DNA of 64,000 nucleotides from Afipia massiliensis (GTDB lineage: Bacteria > Pseudomonadota > Alphaproteobacteria > Rhizobiales > Xanthobacteraceae). The position numbers and the translations under genes were made by a program. The stretch spans positions 1 through 64,000 of the forward strand of contig NZ_JACHIJ010000006.1 in NCBI RefSeq assembly GCF_014203115.1, written 5' to 3'. Of this stretch, positions 1 through 7,732 are shown piece by piece (the first letter of the stretch is position 1; the number at the start of each line of letters is the position of its first letter). The notes under the pieces were generated by a model. That model worked only from the letters and a program-made list of their open reading frames with translations. It made no database searches and was not told the DNA's origin.

Positions 1-1
1 G

Positions 2-877
2 GCTCACACCAAGCGAGTTTGCCAACCGTTCAAACAGGGACGAAAACCAGAACAGAGTCTACTTATAAACGAGGGCAATCAGGGGTGCAGGTCACTAACA
101 ATTATCCAATCGCGCTTTGGGTCGCGTAACGCTATCGATGCCGATCACGCGGATGCGCTGTATGACGCTTTTTTAGCGTTCGAGGTGGACGAGAGTGCTG
201 ACGTTGCCGTCATTTGGGGAGAAGGCGGCGCATTTTGTGCTGGAGCAGATTTGAAGAGTCTTGCGGCTCGTGGCATAGCAACGCGCGAGAATTCTGCCAC
301 GCACCGATCTTTAGATTTTCCCGAGGACAGTGGCCCAATTCCACGCGGGCCCATGGGGCCAACGCGGCTCAGACTCAGCAAGCCGGTTATCGCAGCGATC
401 GAGGGGCCGGCTGTTGCTGGTGGTATGGAGCTTGCGTTGTGGGCAGATTGTCGCGTCATGGCTGAAGGCGCTTATATGGGAGTATACTCTCGGCGTTTTG
501 GGATACCAATGACTGATGGCGGTACAGTTCGACTTCCGCGTCTAGTGGGCCAAGGTCGCGCTCTTGAAATTATTATGACGGGTCGCAAGGTGAAAGCAGA
601 GGAATGCTTGCGCATTGGTCTTTGCGAAATCGTCGTGCCCGAAGGGCAAGCGCGCCAATCTGCTGAGGATATGGCGCAAGAGATTTCGCGATTTCCGCAG
701 GCGTGCATGCGCGCTGATCGGCGCTCCGTTTATCTTCAGAACGGTCAGGGCGAACACGCTGCCTTGGTTCAAGAATGGTACAACTGCAATGGTGTTTTTA
801 ACGCGGAAGGGGCTGTTGGCGCGGCAAGATTTGCTCACGGAAACGGCCGCCATGGAGATTTTAGCAAGATCTCATAA
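2..877 (+). CDS. Enoyl-CoA hydratase/isomerase family protein, 5' end outside window or lost
   Basis: Crotonase-fold protein that would hydrate or isomerise an acyl-CoA double bond. The N-terminal RNAID motif starts at 125, the first oxyanion-hole segment (AFCAGADLKSL) follows near 230-262, and the second (AIEGPAVAGGMELAL) near 394-438. The frame is open from base 2 to the stop at 877 and has no ATG, GTG or TTG before the GTG at 185. That GTG lies inside the conserved fold, so it is not a believable start. The gene therefore begins before base 1 or has lost its start. Homology is clear from about 92 onward. The substrate cannot be told. No operon partner is visible, and the next gene converges on it. 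Confidence 0.75.
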   Translation, partial: AHTKRVCQPFKQGRKPEQSLLINEGNQGCRSLTIIQSRFGSRNAIDADHADALYDAFLAFEVDESADVAVIWGEGGAFCAGADLKSLAARGIATRENSATHRSLDFPEDSGPIPRGPMGPTRLRLSKPVIAAIEGPAVAGGMELALWADCRVMAEGAYMGVYSRRFGIPMTDGGTVRLPRLVGQGRALEIIMTGRKVKAEECLRIGLCEIVVPEGQARQSAEDMAQEISRFPQACMRADRRSVYLQNGQGEHAALVQEWYNCNGVFNAEGAVGAARFAHGNGRHGDFSKIS

Positions 878-970
878 CTCCAGTCGACAATGCCGAGCGT
901 AGCTCTCGTTTTTTGCTGATCAGCGCTGAGTATATCACGCAACCTCTGAGGGAGTCGTAGGACGGGCACG

Positions 971-1381
971 TTAATCAGTCACGACGCTAAATGTACCACT
1001 CGCCCGGGCGCATCGCTTGCCATCGGCGGTGACGATGCATTGCGCAAAGCAGAGTTTCCTGCCGACCTTGATGACGTCGGTTTCGATCGAAACCCATTGC
1101 CCGATTTTTGCTGAGCTGATGAAATCGATCGAAAGGCTGGCGGTTAGTAAGCGCGTTTTTCCGTCCCGCTTCATGCCACAACTCAGTCCCATCGCATTAT
1201 CGGCGAGCGCCGTGATGAAGCCGCCGTGGGCAAAGCCACGCGAGTTGGTGTGCGGCTCCGCTAACCGCACGCCGAGAAGAACGGCATCCTGCGTCCTTTT
1301 GTAGTAAATCGGCTCCCATGGCGCCGTGATCGGACTCGGCCGAATGTGCGGTTCGAAACCTTCGGGAATAGTGGCGTTCAT
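971..1381 (-). CDS. PaaI-type hotdog-fold thioesterase
   Basis: A 136-residue single-domain hotdog protein of the PaaI/YigI type, expected to hydrolyse acyl- or aryl-CoA thioesters in the cytoplasm. The active-site helix HGGFITALADNAMG lies at residues 52-65, after the N-terminal strand region, and the length is normal for the family. It converges with the enoyl-CoA hydratase to its left. Together they fit salvage of CoA from dead-end acyl-CoA esters, but they are not co-transcribed. The exact substrate is unknown. Confidence 0.8.
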   Translation of the reverse strand: MNATIPEGFEPHIRPSPITAPWEPIYYKRTQDAVLLGVRLAEPHTNSRGFAHGGFITALADNAMGLSCGMKRDGKTRLLTASLSIDFISSAKIGQWVSIETDVIKVGRKLCFAQCIVTADGKRCARASGTFSVVTD

Positions 1382-2090
1382 GCATCGCTCTCATGGACAG
1401 TGCATAGCGAGGCTTCGCCTTGCGCTGGGTCTCGTCGACAAAGTTGCAACGTGATTTTAGCGTCCGTCAATCCCGTGTCAGCAGTTGCCTCATAGGGCAC
1501 ATAGCAAGGCGGATAAGGACCGAATATTCAATTATTCGCAAGACGAAGTTCGCCAATTCAGAAGGATATGGGCAGGAGTTGAAGAGAGGCGTAGCAATAG
1601 TTGATTGAATGAGAGGCCAGGTTACCTACCGGAATCACGAAGAGGGTATCGCGCGAGTAAGCCTCATTCGTGTGGAAGCAATTGTTATCCAAGCGGATAT
1701 AGCCTTTCAACATGGACGACCTATTGAGTGCATTCTGCTCGCTTCGACGGCATCGGATACTGTGAGAGAAACCAACGGATCGGGTTCGTCGTTTGCGCGA
1801 TCGCGGCTGTTCCACACCTCGATCCATCGCTGCTGTATAATTGCGCTTCGGTCATACCAGCAATCGTGGCTGGATTGGCCAATGATCGCATTTATAGGTC
1901 ATCTCGCATTTTTCCAACTTATAGTGTCAAAATTTCAAAGAGCAAAATCGTGACCAGCTGTTAGAGTAGATTGCTGCGTTAATACGCTTTTGCCGAGGCC
2001 ATGGCGGTCCTGTGATTGGAGTCCGCTCTAGCATTTGGTTGGAGTTATATTTTCTTCCCTGTTGTCCATCTGTAACTTTCGGATATCCCA
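1382..2090. other. Gene-poor stretch with no intact gene
   Basis: About 700 bases between the thioesterase and a cupin gene. Open frames of 60-114 codons exist here but none resembles a known family or has a convincing ribosome binding site. The only recognisable trace is a possible NTF2-like remnant on the minus strand near 1707-1855. The DNA is more AT-rich than the right half of the window. Confidence 0.5.
1707..1855 (-). pseudogene. Possible frameshifted N-terminus of a SnoaL/NTF2-like protein
   Basis: On the minus strand an ATG at 1855 opens with MTEAQ. In the neighbouring frame, a few codons later, the reading is WIEVWNSRD. In intact SnoaL-like proteins these two pieces are joined as one N-terminal helix (MTEAQ...W-I-x-x-W-N-S-x-D). 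The same pattern appears in the clearer remnant at 4713-4993. After this point no frame keeps the family pattern. The match is short, so this is a weak call. Confidence 0.25.
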
Positions 2091-2402
2091 ATGGCTTTTG
2101 AATGCACATGCCCGGCCATATCGACGGTCCAGGAAGACAATGCAACGGTTCGCATCACGCGATGGGATTTCGAGCCGGGAGCGGTCACTGGTTGGCATCG
2201 TCACGGCTGGCCTTACTTCGTTGTCATGTTGACCGACGGCATTTTGCGTATCCATGACGGCACATCTGTTACGGACGTTCTCCTTGTCGCCGGCCAATCG
2301 TACATGCGGAAATCCGGCGTGGAGCACGACGTCATGAATGGGTCTCCCCACCCAATTGGGTTCGTAGAGATTGAAATCAAACGACCTGAATGGCTCGACT
2401 AG
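2091..2402 (+). CDS. Small cupin-domain protein
   Basis: A 103-residue single cupin barrel. The first metal-binding motif reads WHRHGWPYFVVML at about residues 36-48. The usual glutamate of the family motif is not seen after the HxH pair, so metal binding may be altered. The second half (AGQSYMRKSGVEHDVMN) carries the motif-2 histidine. Proteins of this size are often accessory dioxygenases or ligand sensors in catabolic clusters. There is no partner on the same strand within 500 bases. The function is unknown beyond the fold. Confidence 0.7.
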   Translation: MAFECTCPAISTVQEDNATVRITRWDFEPGAVTGWHRHGWPYFVVMLTDGILRIHDGTSVTDVLLVAGQSYMRKSGVEHDVMNGSPHPIGFVEIEIKRPEWLD

Positions 2403-2958
2403 TCGAAAGAGCAATTTATTCGGAACCTTTCTTAGATCCCGCTAAGTGGTCCATTCCACTTCTTTGCTCGACGAAACTGTCTGGCGAATTCGAGACTTTG
2501 TGATTGCCGATCCAATGGGAGTTCTCTGGCGCATAGGGTAAAAAAATCTCAGTGCCGGAAGCGGCGATTAAAGTAGCCAATAGCGTGCGAAGCTACGCCA
2601 TGCAGTGTCAGCATCACAATCTCTCAAAGCGGCTTCCAGAATTTGCCAACGGAATGGCCAATCCTACGGGACTCGTCGTATCCGGCACGGTTGCGCGCCA
2701 CCGGCCGCACACTGGGTATCGCTTGAAGTTAAAACGATGTGCAGCGTTCGCATCGATATTCAAGATCTAGCCTATTCTCGTTTTCGATCCACTGAAGTTT
2801 GACTTCAGCATTAAGCGGATATTCAAGGCGTGCGATCGTTACTAACCATAATCGTTGCGCTCGCCATCGTTTGTAAATGATCTAATGACGATTGTTTCGA
2901 TTCAGAGGACAGTGCGGCGGGATGAGGCTCGGATTGAGTTTCGAAAATTGGATTCCTG
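2403..2958. other. Intergenic stretch carrying a conserved operator-like block
   Basis: No intact gene is recognised in these 556 bases. Two overlapping open frames (from 2552 and 2605) resemble nothing known. The stretch contains the inverted-repeat block at 2782-2807, about 150 bases before the next enoyl-CoA hydratase gene. Confidence 0.5.
2782..2807 (+). promoter_or_regulatory. 26-bp inverted-repeat block, copy C
   Basis: TTTCGA, five bases, then TGAAGTTTGACTTCA. The core is a perfect inverted repeat (CTGAAGT, 3 bases, ACTTCAG) at 2792-2808. The same architecture recurs at 4456, 7589 and 23109. The block lies 151 bases upstream of the enoyl-CoA hydratase at 2959. Probably a binding site for a dimeric regulator, with TTGACT inside it possibly serving as a -35 element. 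Confidence 0.5.
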
Positions 2959-3744
2959 ATGACGACTAAAAATCAGTCTGTAGAATTTCGCGTGGATAAC
3001 GCAATAGCCTACGTGACGCTTAATCGGCCCGATCAAGGCAACGCGATTAACGCGGATATCGTCAATGATCTGGTGCGTATTGCCCACCTTTGCGACAATG
3101 ACCCACAGATCAAAGTTGTGCTGCTTTCGGCAAACGGAAAAATGTTTAGCGTCGGCGGGGACCTAGCGCTATTCTCCACTATGGGAGATCAAATCCGAGT
3201 TACCCTGAAGGGGCTGGCGGACCAATTGCATAAAGCAATCTCCCTTTTTGCGCGCATGGACGTACCTTTAGTAATCGCCGTGAATGGAATAGCGGCCGGC
3301 GGTGGGTTCAGTCTTTGTTTGATCGGAGATTATGTTATTGCGGCGGAGTCGGCCAAATTCACGATGGCATATACCAAAGCTGGGTTAAGCCCCGATGGCA
3401 GCTCCACCTATTTTTTACCCCGTCTTGTAGGATTGCGAAAAGCACAAGAGCTAGCGTTAGCTAATCGCACGCTTTCGGCTCAGGAGGCCGCGGACTGGGG
3501 GTTGATCACGCGCGTGGTGCCTGATGCTTCTTTGAAGGAAGAAGCGCGCGCCATTTGCCAGTCGCTGGCAAACGGGCCAAAGCATGCTCAGGCTGTGGTG
3601 AAGCGGTTGCTTTTCTGTTCTCCACGCAATGGTCTCGAAGAGCAGATGGAAATCGAAGGGCGTGAAATCGCCAATACAGCAGCTTCGGTCGAGGGAAAGG
3701 AAGGCATCCGTGCTTTTATCGAAAAGAGAACTCCTCGATTCTAG
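2959..3744 (+). CDS. Enoyl-CoA hydratase/isomerase family protein
   Basis: A full-length (261 residues) crotonase-family enzyme acting on acyl-CoA in the cytoplasm. LNRPDQGNAI at residues 21-30, MFSVGGDLALF at about 62-72 and NGIAAGGGFSLCL at about 109-121 form the acyl-CoA oxyanion hole. The segment KAGLSPDGSSTYFLPRLVG occupies the region of the second catalytic acid, where Asp stands in place of the usual Glu. It is closer to the PaaG/isomerase branch than to classical hydratase, but substrate cannot be assigned. The ATG at 2959 gives the normal family N-terminus. An inverted-repeat operator lies upstream at 2782. Confidence 0.85.
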   Translation: MTTKNQSVEFRVDNAIAYVTLNRPDQGNAINADIVNDLVRIAHLCDNDPQIKVVLLSANGKMFSVGGDLALFSTMGDQIRVTLKGLADQLHKAISLFARMDVPLVIAVNGIAAGGGFSLCLIGDYVIAAESAKFTMAYTKAGLSPDGSSTYFLPRLVGLRKAQELALANRTLSAQEAADWGLITRVVPDASLKEEARAICQSLANGPKHAQAVVKRLLFCSPRNGLEEQMEIEGREIANTAASVEGKEGIRAFIEKRTPRF

Positions 3745-3889
3745 ATGAACCCTTGGGTGGAGCGGATGGCGATGATTTCGGATTTAAAACATTTGGACAA
3801 CGGTACGTCAGGCGTTTGAAGGTCCATGAAGTAACGAGCGTGACTTTTTGGCGGACGCTGGCACCAATCACAAACTTGGGAAAAACATC

Positions 3890-4294
3890 ATGTGGGATCG
3901 GAAGGGCGGCTGTTTGTGTGGGGCTGTGCGTTACGCGTTGAAGAGCGAACCTCGGGCAATCGCGATATGTCATTGTACGCGGTGCCAGCGGCAAAGCGGC
4001 AGCTTGTTCTCGTTCAACCTTGTTATCAAGGAAACTGACTATGAGCAGTCGGGCGAGACCATGGTCTACGTGGATAAGGGTGATAGCGGGCAGTCTGTCT
4101 ATCGTCATTTTTGCGGCAGCTGCGGGTCGCCAATATTAGCGAAGACAGCGTTGGCGCCTGGGAAGGTCGTTGTGAAGGCGGGCACTCTCGATAGCATGGA
4201 GGGCTTACAGCCGAAGACCGAGATATACACCGATCACGCAGCGAAATGGCTTGCGCCTGTCGCGGGAGCTGCGCGCTTTGCCCGGAATCTATGA
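3890..4294 (+). CDS. GFA-family zinc protein (glutathione-dependent formaldehyde-activating type)
   Basis: A 134-residue zinc-binding protein of the GFA/CENP-V fold. The cysteine motifs are in order: GGCLCGAVRY near the N-terminus, CHCTRCQRQSG, and FCGSCGSP. The ATG at 3890 was chosen because it directly precedes the conserved N-terminus. An upstream TTG at 3848 would add 14 unconserved residues. Named for S-hydroxymethylglutathione formation, but most family members have no proven reaction. It follows the enoyl-CoA hydratase on the same strand with a gap of about 145 bases. Confidence 0.8.
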   Translation: MWDRKGGCLCGAVRYALKSEPRAIAICHCTRCQRQSGSLFSFNLVIKETDYEQSGETMVYVDKGDSGQSVYRHFCGSCGSPILAKTALAPGKVVVKAGTLDSMEGLQPKTEIYTDHAAKWLAPVAGAARFARNL

Positions 4295-4455
4295 CCTTGA
4301 GATGAAGATGCAACATTGATGCTTGAAAGATTTTGTCGCTACGGCGCATAAATGTCCCCTCATTTAAGTGGTTTCGTGGAGCAGCAGCTCGCTAGCCGAG
4401 GCGAGCGTATTCAAGGAGCGTACTAGACGATCGCGGCTTGCTGTCGCTTACTTCA

Positions 4456-4481
4456 TTTCGACTCGTTGGTATCTGACTTCA
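4456..4481 (+). promoter_or_regulatory. 26-bp inverted-repeat block, copy A (degenerate left arm)
   Basis: TTTCGA, five bases, then TGGTATCTGACTTCA. The right arm is intact and the left arm diverges. The register is the same as in copies at 2782, 7589 and 23109. It lies just before the candidate small RNA that ends at 4592, so it probably controls that transcript. Confidence 0.35.
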
Positions 4482-4497
4482 ACTCTTTTGAATTTTA

Positions 4498-4592
4498 TTC
4501 GGTAGAGCTTTGCTGTAATCACCGAAGCGCCAATACTGGCATCTCCTCACCTCATGCCGCGCCATCCATCGAGTTGGCGCGGCATATTTTTC
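4498..4592 (+). ncRNA. Candidate small RNA A (terminator-ended, paralogue of the one near 7.7 kb)
   Basis: No coding potential on the plus strand. Three possible hairpins occur in order: CGGT 4500-4503 with ACCG 4521-4524, GCCA 4529-4532 with TGGC 4537-4540, and the strong terminator at 4554. Between the last two lies TCTCCT (4542-4547), which could pair with Shine-Dalgarno sequences. The copy at 7630-7732 shares the order of elements, the loop word GCTGTAA(A)TCA, the anti-Shine-Dalgarno word and the terminator, while some stem bases differ. The 5' end is a guess. An attenuated leader of a lost gene is the main alternative. Confidence 0.35.
4554..4592 (+). terminator. Intrinsic terminator
   Basis: Perfect 10-bp stem ATGCCGCGCC / GGCGCGGCAT with a 12-base loop, followed by ATTTTT. 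The stem sequence is nearly the same as that of the terminator at 7699. Confidence 0.8.
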
Positions 4593-4712
4593 CCAGTTTT
4601 GGCTCCGACGTCTTGCTCCGATCGAGACGACGCGTATGAACCCATTAACGAACGTTTCTCATCAGAAGATGATGATGTGCCGAGCCCTTAAACAATCTTT
4701 CCATCGGTGCCC

Positions 4713-4993
4713 TCACGCGGATGCGTCACATTTCATTTTGAAAACGAATAGCGATGCTGTTTGGGCCGCTCGAAAGATCAATAAGGTTGAATGCAAGTTC
4801 GAAGATTTAGTCCCAGGCCAAGGCTCCATCTGCAGAGCATCCCGCCCTCTTAGTTGACCGCTATTACTCACGTAAAGCAGTGATAACGCTGTCGAGTGCA
4901 TCTCCTCGTCGACTTGAGCACGCAGTCGAGATAATGACTGTTCCAGCCATCGATCCAGCTGTGGCCCAAATCCTCCATTTGCGCTTCTGTCAT
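4713..4993 (-). pseudogene. Frameshifted SnoaL/NTF2-like gene
   Basis: On the minus strand the ATG at 4993 opens with MTEAQMEDLGHSWIDGWNSH, the typical N-terminal helix of SnoaL-like proteins. That frame soon leaves the family pattern. The neighbouring frame then continues it (DEEMHSTALSLLYVSNSGQLRGRDALQ, then NLHSTLLI and LFVFKMKCDAS) to a stop at 4713. The two frames together give most of a fold of about 130 residues, so a small indel near 4900 disrupted the gene. An intact distant relative sits at 7784. Confidence 0.55.
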
Positions 4994-5171
4994 GCCACTC
5001 TCGCGTATCTCTGCATTCCGTTCGGTGTCTGGATAGTCTGGGAGTTTCGACCATTCGAAAATGCGAAATCTCGATTTCAGATTTCAAAAGTGCATAAGGG
5101 AACTTTGTAAGTTACGATGGGCGGGTCAACATGCGAATCTTCGCGCTAAAAGATGAGTAAGAGAATTCTGA

Positions 5172-5544
5172 ATGAGAGCGGGTGAAGACAAGAAGATCCT
5201 TGCAATCAACGCGGAAGATACAGAACCGCCCCCGAAGTCATCGTCGTATCCGGAGCCCATCTTCAGCAGGGTGGCCAAGCACAAGCAGCGACCGCGCTGC
5301 GATTTGTTTGAGCTCAAAAACTACAGTGTGAATCTGAGTAGGCGTTTTCCATGCGGAGAGTCGTCGATTTTACATCGACACAGCGAACGATATGTATTCA
5401 TACATCGCGCATCAGTTGATCAACCGCGCAGCAGACATCGTTTCCTACCTTGAAATTGGTGATAGACGCCCGATGATAGGGGTGCGTACTCTCATGACGA
5501 TTGAAAGTGGAGACGATGGGCATCAGGGCAACCGACCGCAGTAA
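5172..5544 (+). pseudogene. Cupin-domain gene with internal deletion and frameshift
   Basis: The ATG at 5172 reads through a cupin N-terminus: SSYPEPIFSRVAKHKQRPRC, then LFELKNYSVNLSRRFPCGES, then the metal motif LHRHSER. It runs off frame near 5400 and stops at about 5453. The next frame carries the typical end of the same family, AHQLINRAADIVSYLEIGDRRP, ending at 5544. The central strands (roughly 40 residues, including the rest of motif 1) are missing. The product cannot fold as a cupin, so this is a remnant. Confidence 0.65.
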
Positions 5545-5621
5545 AGATGCTCGGGGTAAGGACTCCAAACGTCATTATTGATGGTCTTTCCAGGGCGTGA
5601 ACTCAGTTTGGGAGGAACAAG

Positions 5622-6173
5622 ATGAGCAGCGCGGCGGGTATGCGAAGACATGATTTGATTATGTCGGAGGAGCAAGCGTTCAATGCGCTTGAGCAGGGTT
5701 TTAGTGGCTGGTTGGCAACCGTTGGACAGGATGGAATGCCGTACTGTACGCCTATGCTCTATATTTGCATGGATAATAGGGTGTATCTACACAGCACGCG
5801 CGCAAAAGGTTTGTTCCGAAATAATATAGACAATAACGCCAAGGTCTGCTTCGGCGTTGATGATCCGGATCAGGTTTACGCCTACGGACGCTTTGAGTGC
5901 GACTCCGCATTGGCATATCAAAGCGTGATAATGACCGGCGAGATCGAAGTAATTGAAGATCTCGAAACCAAGCAGCGATTCTGTGAGCGCCTTATGGCAA
6001 AGTATGGAAAGAAAGATTGGGATCGCCCGAGCGGTTTCTTCCCGCGTCTCAATCAGATCGCCGTTTATGCCATCACCATTCAACGTCTCACCGGAAAAAA
6101 GATCGAGTTGCCCGGGGTGTCGCAGCAGTGGCCGGCAATTGATCGAACAAAGACTCCCAATGCCCACTCTTAA
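5622..6173 (+). CDS. Pyridoxamine 5'-phosphate oxidase-like flavin-binding protein
   Basis: A 183-residue split-barrel protein of the PNPOx-like class, expected to bind FMN or F420/haem-type cofactors and act as a small cytoplasmic oxidoreductase. The motif GFSGWLATVGQDGMPYCTPM (about 28-47) is the first barrel strand pair. LHSTRAKGLFRNNIDNNAKVCF (about 58-79) holds the phosphate-contact region. A strong GGAGGA ribosome site lies just before the ATG. It is followed after 27 bases by a glutathione transferase, so the two may be co-transcribed. The substrate is unknown. Confidence 0.75.
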   Translation: MSSAAGMRRHDLIMSEEQAFNALEQGFSGWLATVGQDGMPYCTPMLYICMDNRVYLHSTRAKGLFRNNIDNNAKVCFGVDDPDQVYAYGRFECDSALAYQSVIMTGEIEVIEDLETKQRFCERLMAKYGKKDWDRPSGFFPRLNQIAVYAITIQRLTGKKIELPGVSQQWPAIDRTKTPNAHS

Positions 6174-6200
6174 ACCAAATGCAAGAAGGGTTACGTCGGG

Positions 6201-6839
6201 ATGAAACAGTCGATGAAGCTCTTCTATGCTGCTCATACTTGCGCGCTCGCATCGCACATCGCTTTAGAGGAAGCGGGTGCGGAATATGTCGCGATCCGGA
6301 TCGATTTTGGTGCTGACGAGCAGCGCAAACCGGACTATTTGGCTATCAATCCGAAAGGTCACGTGCCAGCGCTTGTGACGGAGCTGGGCGTTCTGACGGA
6401 GACGCCCGCGATTCTCGCCTTCATTGCTCAAAGCTTTCCTGATGCTGGGCTGGCGCCGTTCGATGATCCTTTCTCGTTCGCAAAGATCCAAAGCTTCAAC
6501 AGCTATCTTTGCTCGACTGTACATGTAGCGCACGCACATCGGATGCGAGGTTACCGCTGGGCGGATGGTCAGGCTGCGATCGAAGCGATGCAGAGAAAGG
6601 TTCCGCAATCGGTTGGTAGTTGCTTTTCGCTGATTGAAAAGGAGATGTTTGCTGGACCGTGGGTGATGGGTGCCACTTACACGGTGTGTGATCCTTATCT
6701 ATTTACTCTCTCGCAATGGTTAGAAGCTGACGGCGTCGATATCCATAAAATGCCCAAAATATCAGAGCATAGACTGCGGATGATGGGGCGGCCTGAGGTT
6801 GCGAGGGCAATCGCAATGGAGACACGTTCCGAGGTCTAA
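6201..6839 (+). CDS. Glutathione S-transferase family protein
   Basis: A 212-residue two-domain GST. The N-terminal thioredoxin-like domain starts KLFYAAHTCALASHIALEEAG, where the Cys-Ala/Ser region matches beta-class enzymes. INPKGHVPAL carries the cis-proline, and LTETPAILAFIA is the glutathione gamma-Glu contact. The helical C-terminal domain carries the WVMGATYTVCDPYLFTL capping motif. It probably conjugates or removes groups from electrophilic compounds in the cytoplasm. An in-frame ATG at 6213 is an alternative start. It lies directly downstream of the flavin-binding protein gene. Confidence 0.85.
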   Translation: MKQSMKLFYAAHTCALASHIALEEAGAEYVAIRIDFGADEQRKPDYLAINPKGHVPALVTELGVLTETPAILAFIAQSFPDAGLAPFDDPFSFAKIQSFNSYLCSTVHVAHAHRMRGYRWADGQAAIEAMQRKVPQSVGSCFSLIEKEMFAGPWVMGATYTVCDPYLFTLSQWLEADGVDIHKMPKISEHRLRMMGRPEVARAIAMETRSEV

Positions 6840-6994
6840 ACCAATGGCTTGTTCCCGCCGTTGCTATCCGCGATATCCAAGTTGGCACACCGTCTGACGC
6901 GTTTCGTGTTGACTTGGTCACATTAGGTGATCGGCGTTGGTCGCTGAAGGTGATGTAGCAGAGCCGCGCATGTTGAACGTAAGGGAGACGAGGA

Positions 6995-7378
6995 TTGACG
7001 ACAACTAAGAAGCTGTTACCAGCAGTTCTCAAGATGCGCACGTTCGTGCCAGCCAAAAATTTTGAGGAGAGCAGAAAGTTTTACGAAGCTCTAGGATTCG
7101 CGTCGACAAAATTGAATGACAAATCGTTCGAGATGCGACTCGGAAGCGAAGCCTTCTTCCTTCAGAATTTCTATGTAAAAGAGTTTGCAGACAATCTTAT
7201 GATGCAAGTACTTGTGAGCGACCTCGATGAGTGGTGGGACCACATATCGGGTCTTTCACTGGAAAGAAATTTTCATGTGGTTCCCGCACGACCGCCGAGC
7301 CTCCAACCGTGGGGTTTGCGGGTAGCCTACGTATGGGATCCTTCTGGCGTACTCTGGCATTTTGCCTCCGATAGCTGA
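6995..7378 (+). CDS. VOC-family (glyoxalase/bleomycin resistance) protein
   Basis: A 127-residue vicinal-oxygen-chelate protein with two beta-alpha-beta-beta-beta modules. MRTFVPAKNFEESRKFYEAL opens the first and the second begins around LMMQVLVSDLDEWWDHI. The TTG at 6995 is preceded by GGGAGACGAGGA, a good ribosome site, and no ATG fits the family N-terminus better. VOC proteins range from lyases and dioxygenases to drug-binding proteins. The metal-ligand pattern is not clear here, so no reaction is assigned. Confidence 0.7.
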   Translation: MTTTKKLLPAVLKMRTFVPAKNFEESRKFYEALGFASTKLNDKSFEMRLGSEAFFLQNFYVKEFADNLMMQVLVSDLDEWWDHISGLSLERNFHVVPARPPSLQPWGLRVAYVWDPSGVLWHFASDS

Positions 7379-7468
7379 CGGCGGCGTTCCTTAAGAGTCA
7401 CTTGTTCTCGATTGAATTTGAGAGAATCCATTGATTATCTTTCGGCTGATCAAAGCTAGTGGTCGCGA

Positions 7469-7675
7469 TCATGATGTGTTGGCGTCGTCGCAGCAGCACG
7501 TATCGCCGCGTCTTAGTTGCAGAGGGTTAGGGTGACGTTTTTTTAACTGATGAGGAAAGAGGCCAAACCTTATCAGTAGAAAAGCGGATTTCGAAGCACT
7601 GATGTTTGGCTTCAATATTTTGAGATTTTGCTCTACCGTTTCATGCTGTAAATCATACGGTGCCACTCTAGGCAT
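7469..7675 (-). CDS. Possible small protein, unrecognised
   Basis: A 68-codon minus-strand frame beginning MPRVAPYDLQHETVEQ. Its only support is an AAGGAG sequence 9 bases before the ATG. The protein resembles no family known to me and is lysine-rich in the middle. It is antisense to the candidate small RNA, and the AAGGAG is the complement of that RNA's TCTCCTT word, so one of the two readings is probably accidental. No homologous frame survives at the related locus near 4.5 kb, which argues against coding. Confidence 0.15.
   Translation of the reverse strand: MPRVAPYDLQHETVEQNLKILKPNISASKSAFLLIRFGLFPHQLKKRHPNPLQLRRGDTCCCDDANTS
7589..7614 (+). promoter_or_regulatory. 26-bp inverted-repeat block, copy B
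   Basis: TTTCGA, five bases, then TGATGTTTGGCTTCA, differing from copy C at two core positions. It precedes the candidate small RNA and lies 170 bases upstream of the NTF2-like gene at 7784. Confidence 0.4.
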
Positions 7676-7732
7676 CTGTTATATCTCCTTGAACTTAAGC
7701 CGCGCCAATCATTGAATTGGCGCGGCCTTTTT
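7630..7732 (+). ncRNA. Candidate small RNA B (paralogue of the one near 4.5 kb)
   Basis: The order of elements matches copy A. ACCGT 7635-7639 can pair with ACGGT 7657-7661 around a loop containing GCTGTAAATCA. TGCC 7661-7664 can pair with GGCA 7671-7674. The single-stranded TCTCCTT (7684-7690) could base-pair with ribosome binding sites. The segment ends in a strong terminator. Stem bases differ from copy A while pairing is kept in the first hairpin, which favours a functional RNA. The 5' end is not determined. It could instead be the attenuator leader of the NTF2-like gene 50 bases downstream. Confidence 0.35.
7699..7732 (+). terminator. Intrinsic terminator
   Basis: Perfect 11-bp stem GCCGCGCCAAT / ATTGGCGCGGC with a 6-base loop and a CTTTTTC tail. 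It closely resembles the terminator at 4554. Confidence 0.8.

Larger units (their letters stand above)
4295..4712. other. Intergenic stretch holding an operator block and a terminator-ended transcript candidate
   Basis: No protein-coding gene is recognised. The stretch contains inverted-repeat block copy A (4456-4481), followed by a segment that ends in a perfect intrinsic terminator at 4554-4592. A second segment of the same design lies at 7589-7732. Confidence 0.55.

Noticed and set aside
2552-2802. Two overlapping 65-72 codon frames
   Set aside because: No ribosome site, no family, and AT-richer surroundings with mutually overlapping frames.
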